NCBI RefSeq assembly: GCF_035222275.1
Contig: NW_026946359.1
Span: 6,882,001 to 6,946,000 of the forward strand
Source: Podospora bellae-mahoneyi
Lineage: Eukaryota; Ascomycota; Sordariomycetes; Sordariales; Podosporaceae
Length of the DNA stretch: 64,000 bases
Direction of reading: 5' to 3'
In this document: positions 58,041-64,000 of the stretch, one piece after another
Layout: the number at the start of each line of letters is the position of its first letter
How positions within the stretch are numbered: position 1 is the first letter of the stretch
Notes under the pieces: generated by a model
Databases searched by the model: none
What the model was told of the DNA's origin: nothing
What the model saw: the letters and a program-made list of their open reading frames with translations, nothing else
Translations under genes and position numbers: made by a program

Positions 58041-61000
58041 TTACTCCTCCACGATGTCGGCGTCCGCCGGCTGGTAAAAGTACCGAGTGTGGTTTTGGCG
58101 AGGCTGGGCACAGCTCCGGTCGGGAGCGCGCCGCTGGGTCAGCGCGAAGGCCGGGTTGGGGTTGTACGCCTGGTGATGGCGGGTCGGGGTGTTGTTGGTG
58201 ATGACCGGCCAAGCGCTCATCATGCCAGGAGGGGTGTGTCCCGGGGGGTGGACCGGGAAGCTCTGGGCAAAGCTGGGCGACACAGTCGCCGGGTGGACAG
58301 GCATTCCGCTCATGCCAACCGCAGCGCCATCGCCGGGGATGTACGGCATTGGGGGCATGGCGGGGCCTGCGTAGCGCTGGTAATGCTGGGGCTCGTGGTG
58401 GTCGATGTGCATCTGGAGGCCCTGGTAGCCCTGGTGGCCCTGGTAGCCCTGGTGGCCCTGGTTGTATCCAGAAGGGCCGTTGTTGTTATAGCGGGCCAAA
58501 GCATTGGCTGTGCTGTTGGGGCCATTGTAGATCTGGCCCGTGAAATTACCACGACGAATCGCGACTTGGTCGTCGTGGTGAGGCTGAGTCTTGTTGACCT
58601 CAGTTAGCTCATTCTTGCCGATGTAGCGGGTCGCAAGACGGGTCTTGGCTACCTTTGACTGCTTGCGCTGAACAGTCAAATGCTGGCCACGGAGGACCAT
58701 GCCATCACGGTTGTTGATGGCATAAGTCGGCGTCTCCATCTTGTCGAACTCGACAAAGCAAAACTGGCGAGCAAGAGCACCTTGATTCACAGTCAGTTTG
58801 ATGTTCAAGAGCGACTCGATATGATGGACTCACCTTCTTGGTTATGGCGCTGCACCATGTTCACCTTGATGACCTCGCCAACATCGGAAAAGATCTCAAA
58901 CATCTCCTCCTCGGTGGCGTCAAGAGGAAGGCCGCCAACGTAGATGGAGCGGCGATCGAGATCGTACTGACGGAGAAATTCAGTGTCACGATCAATGTTG
59001 CTCTTGGCAGCACGCTTGCGGACATCGAACATGTCGATGTAGTAGTCAGGGAATAGGGAAACGGCCTTGTGAGTCGTCGTCAGTAAGTAAAGTAAAATCC
59101 CGGATGGACAGTCAAAGAACAGGCCTACCATGCTGAATGTTTTCTTCGAGTTGAAGCTGGAGTACTCTACCAAAACGGAAGAGGGCAAATCCATGCGCTC
59201 GCAAGTGTCGTCATCAACAACCTCAATGCTGCTGACCGTTCCGAAAGTCTCCATGATCTTGCGAGCCTCATCAATCAGGATCTCGCTGCAGTCGCGCTTG
59301 TAAATGATGAAAGATCCTTTTGACCCTCAGGTCAGCAATCACGATCAACTCCTTGCCCAACGAGATCGGAACTTACGGTTGGACTTGACCATCTCAGTGC
59401 GACAGGGGCGGCCAAAAATGGGGACGCCGCGACCTCTCTCGATCGCATCCTTGGCCTCCTCCTCCGTCGTGTATTGGACGAAAGCAAACGGCAAGTTGTT
59501 ATGATCACGGCGGATCTTGACAAACACAGTGCCAAAGCGACTGAAGGCACGCGTAACAGCGGCCTCAAGAGCGACATCGTCGCGGGGCTCAGCCAGACTG
59601 CAAACCCATCAACGTCAGAAAAGATGTCCAGATTGCAATGTGCTGAAGTTGGGGTGCGCAGAACCTACTTGGCGACGAAGACACATGCGGTGGACGGGTA
59701 GACGTCCTGGGGGTCAATCTCAGCACTGTTGCCAGAATCGCTGACAGACATGGCCCAAGAAACAGAGCGAGAGGCAGAGAGGGATCCAACAGAGTCGCCA
59801 GCGACCTCGACAGCCCAGGAGACTGAGCGTCGATCGGTGGGAGAGGTCGAGGCAGTGGCCTCGGCGGCAGCAGACCTGGTGGAGGTCTCAAGGACCTCGT
59901 CATCCTCCTTCAAGGCGGCGGACGGACTACATATTGGTGACAGGTGTTAGTCCATTGCGTTGGTTGTTTTTGGGAGAGGAAGAGGAGGGTGAGCTGTGGG
60001 GAAGGGGTAAATAAATAGAGGGAAGACCCCTTTTTTTCTCCGCAACTCTGATCTCATCATCGGTTACGCACACCTCTCAAAGAAAGGCTAAACCAAACCG
60101 GTGTAGGAGATGAGATGGAAAGTCGGACAGAGACCCAAGGAAAGGAAGGTGTAGCAAACGGAAAGTGCGAGGGACTTCGAAACGGCATTTGAAACCATTA
60201 TGTTTCTCGCTGGCTCAGGACTGCTGAAGAAAACCAAGTATTTTCCTGCGGAATCTATACTGGAAAACCCAAAGGATTCAGAGGCATAAACCGAGGCTAT
60301 TAAAAAGCCCGGCTCTAAGCCTGCTATGGAGAGGGAAATGCACCAATGTTTGGAAAGACAGATATAACTGATGACAAAGACCAGAAACACCCTACTATCT
60401 CTCTCACCAAGGGTGTGTGTGGGATGGGAAGGTAGTGATACTCCTGTTGGAAGTTTCGTTTAATAATCCCGCCCATTTTATTTACCAAATAACCGAGTAA
60501 ATATCGGTAACTCGGCAAACAGGACGGCGGAATCATCTTACAAAACCCAACTAGTGATAGCTCGAAAGGGCAAGACTCACTTGAGCCTGCTGAAAGAGCG
60601 AGAAGAGCGGGTCTGGAGATGGGATGGAAGAAGGCGAAGACTTACACAATGGGAGAGCCCGACTCGGCGGCATCATCCTTGGCCTCGACCTTGCAAGCAG
60701 CACTGGAAGATGTCAGTACATTGACCAACAAGACAACAAAACAAGGAAGAAAGGAAGACTTCACTCGACATGTCGCCAACACAGCCGATGTCCAATGTGC
60801 GAAGGGTATGGGGTGCGAGGAACGGAAGGAAGACGTTGACGAGGCCAGGCCCACAAATCCGGAAGAGTACCCGACTGCGAGGCCCACCAACGCCAAGGCC
60901 GAACTTGAAGGAGTGAAAAGGGGAATAAAACGCCGAGACTGAGAGGGCAAATCCAAGCGGACAAGATCGAAAACGTACAGGGAGGCAGCGAGCGACTCCA

Positions 61001-61214
61001 TGGCGGGAGAGGAGGCGGCGGGAAAAACTATCACAAAAGAAGTCAGCCTCACAGATCATTGGTGCCGACGGAACAGGTCTCTTCACTGACTCAGCTCATC
61101 GGAGCCGGCAACGGACGAGGGCTCGCTGGCCGAGCGGGAACGACCAGAGGCGACAGGGCTGCTGTCGCCGCCAACGACAGCTTCCTCGGACCAGGTCACC
61201 GAGGGCGAGGACAT
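58041..61214 (-). CDS. RIM4-like RNA-binding protein with three RRM domains
   Basis: Eight exons (minus): 61214-61091, 61027-60979, 60702-60646, 59926-59669, 59597-59377, 59316-59129, 59065-58834 and 58780-58041, giving 622 residues. All phases close. The first 150 residues are Ser-rich, acidic and disordered. RRM1 (about residues 155-235) has RNP2 CVFVANL and RNP1 LPFAFVQY. RRM2 (about 237-300) has SFIIYKRD and VLVEYSSF. RRM3 (about 343-425) has SIYVGGLP and FCFVEF. The last ~190 residues are rich in Gln, Asn, Gly, Tyr and Pro, including an NQGHQGYQG-type repeat. The order fits RIM4/Mei2-type meiotic RNA-binding proteins that translationally repress transcripts during sporulation. The intron between exons 3 and 4 is 719 bp. 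Exon 2 is only 49 bp. Confidence 0.85.
58412..58464 (-). repeat. 18 bp coding repeat in the RIM4-like Gln/Gly tail
   Basis: Repeated ccctggtagccctggtgg units on the plus strand code for the Gln-Gly-Tyr/His run in the C-terminal tail. Confidence 0.8.
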
Positions 61215-61832
61215 CTTGAGTTAGAGTTTGTTCTGAAGACACTTTGTTAGCGACTGGTCAATTTGGTTGGAGCGATGATGAACAGTTCATGAAGGGTGAA
61301 TAAGATGATGGATGGATGGGGTGGCTGACAGCAGATGATGGTCGATGATGGTTGAGAGTGCTCAAGAGGGTCGAGGACGAGGTGGTTGTTCGAAGGAAAG
61401 GGAAGAAAGGGAAAAAAGGGAAGGAGGGCAGCAATGAAGCAGGGAAGAAAGGAAGAAGGTTGCAAACGAAAAGTTGACCCAATCGATTTACAAAGCTAGG
61501 TGGTGAGTAGCCAGAATCGTCAGGCCGCTGAGATCAACCAGTCACCTTGGCCAGAGTCGTCAGGCCACAACCAGCCCAGCCCGAACCGTGAGGCCGCGGC
61601 GACTGCTAGTCGGGCGTGGAGGCCAAAAGATGAGGTCGTAGATGGAGGTGGTTATGAGAAAAGAAAGCCATCGGAGGAAAAAATACTTACTAGTTGTTAC
61701 TTCGATCGAAATATCGAAGAAGGAATGGTGAGGGAGTTGAGGAGAGTATAATCCAAGGAAGAAGTGGGAGGACGATGGAGAGAGAAGAAGAGAGAGAGCA
61801 GGAAGATTTAAACTAAATAAAATATGGGTATG

Positions 61833-62085
61833 ATGTCGTCGACAGGTCTCGGCAGTGCGGTCTGTGGGTAGGATATTGTCGACAGTCTCGGCACTGCGGT
61901 CTGTGTGTATGGTGTTCTTGATAGGTCACGACACTGTAGTCTATGGGGAGGATGTCGTTGACAGTCTCGGCACTGTGATCTGTGGGTATGGATGTTGCTG
62001 ACAGGTCTCGACACTGCGGTCTGTGGGCAGGATCTTGTCGATGTGTCTCGACACTGCGGCCTGTGGGGGTAGGAACACGAGGTGC
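61833..62085. repeat. ~42 bp minisatellite, six copies
   Basis: Core tctcggcactgcggtctgtg recurs at intervals of 40-43 bp with moderate divergence. Spurious Cys/Arg-rich frames occur on the minus strand. Confidence 0.9.
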
Positions 62086-62929
62086 CTGACGGGAGTGTAG
62101 CCTCCAAAGCAAGGTGTTCGACCTGTGCAAAGAGGAAGTACGCATTATCAAGGCTCTTAGGTTAAGGCGTTTGGTTCAAGTATCTGTATTACTTAGCGGT
62201 AACGGGTCATGGTAAAGCAGCTATTAGATCTCAAAGCAGAGAAGACTACTGGCACTAGCCAAGCAGAATACTACGCTTTGGAAGAGGAGATGATAGGTAA
62301 GCCAACTAACGACTGTCTGCTGGATGAGATGACTCATTATCAAGCAAGCACTCGATTTGAAGGCAGGAAGAGAGCAATTATTTTTCTTCTTGGTATTTTC
62401 AAGGGTCTTCAGAGGTATTATTTGAGCCAGGTTTGAGTTTTCATAATGTTAGGTACGGTGATTTTGAGAAAGTGTTATTCCTGGAAAGGAATAGAAGAAG
62501 TAATGCCTTTATGCTCGTTAATATCTCATTAAGTCGCTCTTATAACTAAGGAATCACATTCACAAGTTGTTAAGGGCCCTGGGTCATATCAAGAGCTTTT
62601 TAAAGCACAGGAGGTATCTTCTAACAAGTGAGAAAGACTCGCACCAAGTCTAGAAAGGTCGTATAATAAGACGAAAGGAAGACAAAGTAGGAGAGAGATC
62701 TTTTGAGCGTGGGAAAAAAAAAAAGCTTGGACGAAGTGAAGGGGACAGTGGAACAGAAGATAGTGCGGCAAGGCGGCAGAAGAGTCTCGTGAATACGGAA
62801 GAGAAAGACTGACACTGCTTTAGAGAGAAGATTATGGGTATAATTTTACTAAAGGACGGGGCAGCATCAACCATCGACTATCAAAGAAACAACACCATGC
62901 TCTACATACTGTGCAGCTACTATAGGGGT

Positions 62930-63620
62930 ATGAAAATCCCGTAAAAATTCCGCAACTTCCTTAAGAACGGTAAATCACAAGATAAGCTCTGCTAACCTCT
63001 TTTTTATTATCTCCATGTCATAATGCGCAGGGTCTCTATCTCTGTCTTGATAGATATGCTTGAGAGTTAAAGAAGCTCAAATCCTGATACATTCTTGCAT
63101 ATCATCTTAAGACTTCGGTTCTCGGTAAATTGAACCCAAGGCATCTCTCTTTGCTATGCCTGACGATGTTATGCCCACTACAGTGGATGAGCGCTAGGGG
63201 AGGATAGAAGTCCTGTGAAGAATTCGCAACTTCCATGTGAACGGTACTTAATTAGACAACTTGTTGGCGATGTCATTCTTCAAATAATAGGGGGGTAGCA
63301 TAAGAGATTGCAAAGTCTGCGAAAACTCCGCAACTTCCTTATTTATGGCACTTCAATAATGAGGCCGTTAACGATATCATCCTCAGAAAAGTAGGCGGGT
63401 AGTATGGGAGCATGAAAAGTCTGCGTAAAGTCCGCAACTTCCTTATATACAGTGCTTCATAAAATAATATCGTTAACGATGTTGCTGATAATATCGGTGA
63501 TGATGTTGTTTGTGTACTGTACTCGACATAGTAGGCGGGTGTTAGGAGGGCAGGAAGAATCCGTAAAAATTCCGAAACTCCTTATATGCGAGGCTTAATA
63601 TCAGGGCAACATCATCCTCA
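62930..63620. repeat. Decayed ~104 bp tandem repeat, four to five copies
   Basis: The marker ccgcaacttcctta lies near 62950, 63225, 63329, 63433 and (as cgaaactcctta) 63573. Steps are about 104, 104 and 140 bp. Shared blocks between markers include cgttaacgat, atcctcag and gtaggcgggtagtatgg. Confidence 0.8.
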
Positions 63621-64000
63621 GCATACTTAGCGAGTACTATAGAAGTAGGAAGAGAAAATTCACATCTTTGTAGCTTTATTAAGTACCAGGCTCCAGACAG
63701 CAAGTTCATAAGAATATCACACTCATTATCATGGGTGGGTACTATAAGAAAAAGGTGTAAAGAAAAAAACACCGTTTCCTGAAAATAACACACACTGCTT
63801 CTAATCTAGGACTAGGGCCACTTAGGGAGTGTGCTAGGGACAATAATAACCATGAAGGTACCTAATTTCATCACCTCTTGATCTCGGACCTGGGGAAAAA
63901 TCATTGTCAATTTAATCGGCTAGACGCACAAAAGGCGGGGAGGATAATGATGCCACAAGGGGACGCATGGGGAGGCTCATGAGGCAAGGGATGGCTCTCA

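Larger units (their letters stand above)
61215..64000. other. Right-edge region: RIM4-like promoter and repeat-rich DNA
   Basis: The first ~600 bp is the promoter and leader of the RIM4-like gene. From 61830 two tandem arrays occur (separate entries). A 75-codon frame at 62209-62436 has an ATG but no recognisable domain; it could be a decayed gene. Nothing else is supported in 63600-64000. Confidence 0.55.

Noticed and set aside
61808-62151. Cys/Arg repeat protein on the minus strand (PQCRD-type units)
   Set aside because: Arises from the 42 bp minisatellite; the two long frames compete and neither has a plausible start.
62209-62436. 75-codon frame with ATG
   Set aside because: Looks somewhat protein-like but too short, isolated and without recognised motifs to call a gene.

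Overview
This is a gene-dense stretch of a filamentous ascomycete nuclear genome. The genes carry short introns (about 50-230 bp) with GTRNGT donors and CTNAC-type branch points. The gene set (coatomer gamma, eIF1, TRM44, EOS1, GDT1, an RRT8-type lipid-droplet protein, a RIM4-like RNA-binding protein) and codon style suggest a sordariomycete, probably Sordariales. That placement is inference from protein character; no search was possible. Exon joins below were worked out by hand from splice signals and phase arithmetic; every multi-exon model closes in frame.

Left part (1-24 kb): a very large secreted Ser/Thr-rich glycoprotein runs off the left edge on the minus strand. Then come the RRT8/EI24-type gene, GDT1 (UPF0016 cation transporter), a telobox-like Myb gene whose promoter carries CCCTAA telomere-type motifs, SEC21 (coatomer gamma), an EPT1/CPT1 aminoalcohol phosphotransferase and an AP-1-like bZIP factor.

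Middle (24-43 kb): a 6.7 kb gene-poor stretch has an AT-rich block, a probable LTR fossil and a MITE-like inverted repeat. A housekeeping block follows: TRP-like channel, intradiol dioxygenase, TRM44, eIF1, EOS1 and an mL45/MBA1-type mitochondrial protein.

Right part (43-64 kb): an accessory-looking island (43-53.7 kb) holds four short orphan genes, including one small secreted protein, plus a decayed tandem copy of one of them and minisatellites. It is followed by a six-exon solute:sodium symporter, an AT-rich block of decayed ~170 bp tandem repeats, an eight-exon RIM4-like three-RRM gene, and 2.8 kb of mostly repetitive DNA with two further tandem arrays.

The genes mostly serve unrelated housekeeping roles: ER-Golgi traffic, phospholipid synthesis, N-glycosylation, tRNA modification, translation initiation and mitochondrial translation. 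I see no biosynthetic cluster or defence system. The most novel-looking items are the giant repeat glycoprotein, the orphan-gene island with its pseudogene, the decayed satellites, and the telomere-type motifs in front of a telomere-factor-like gene.
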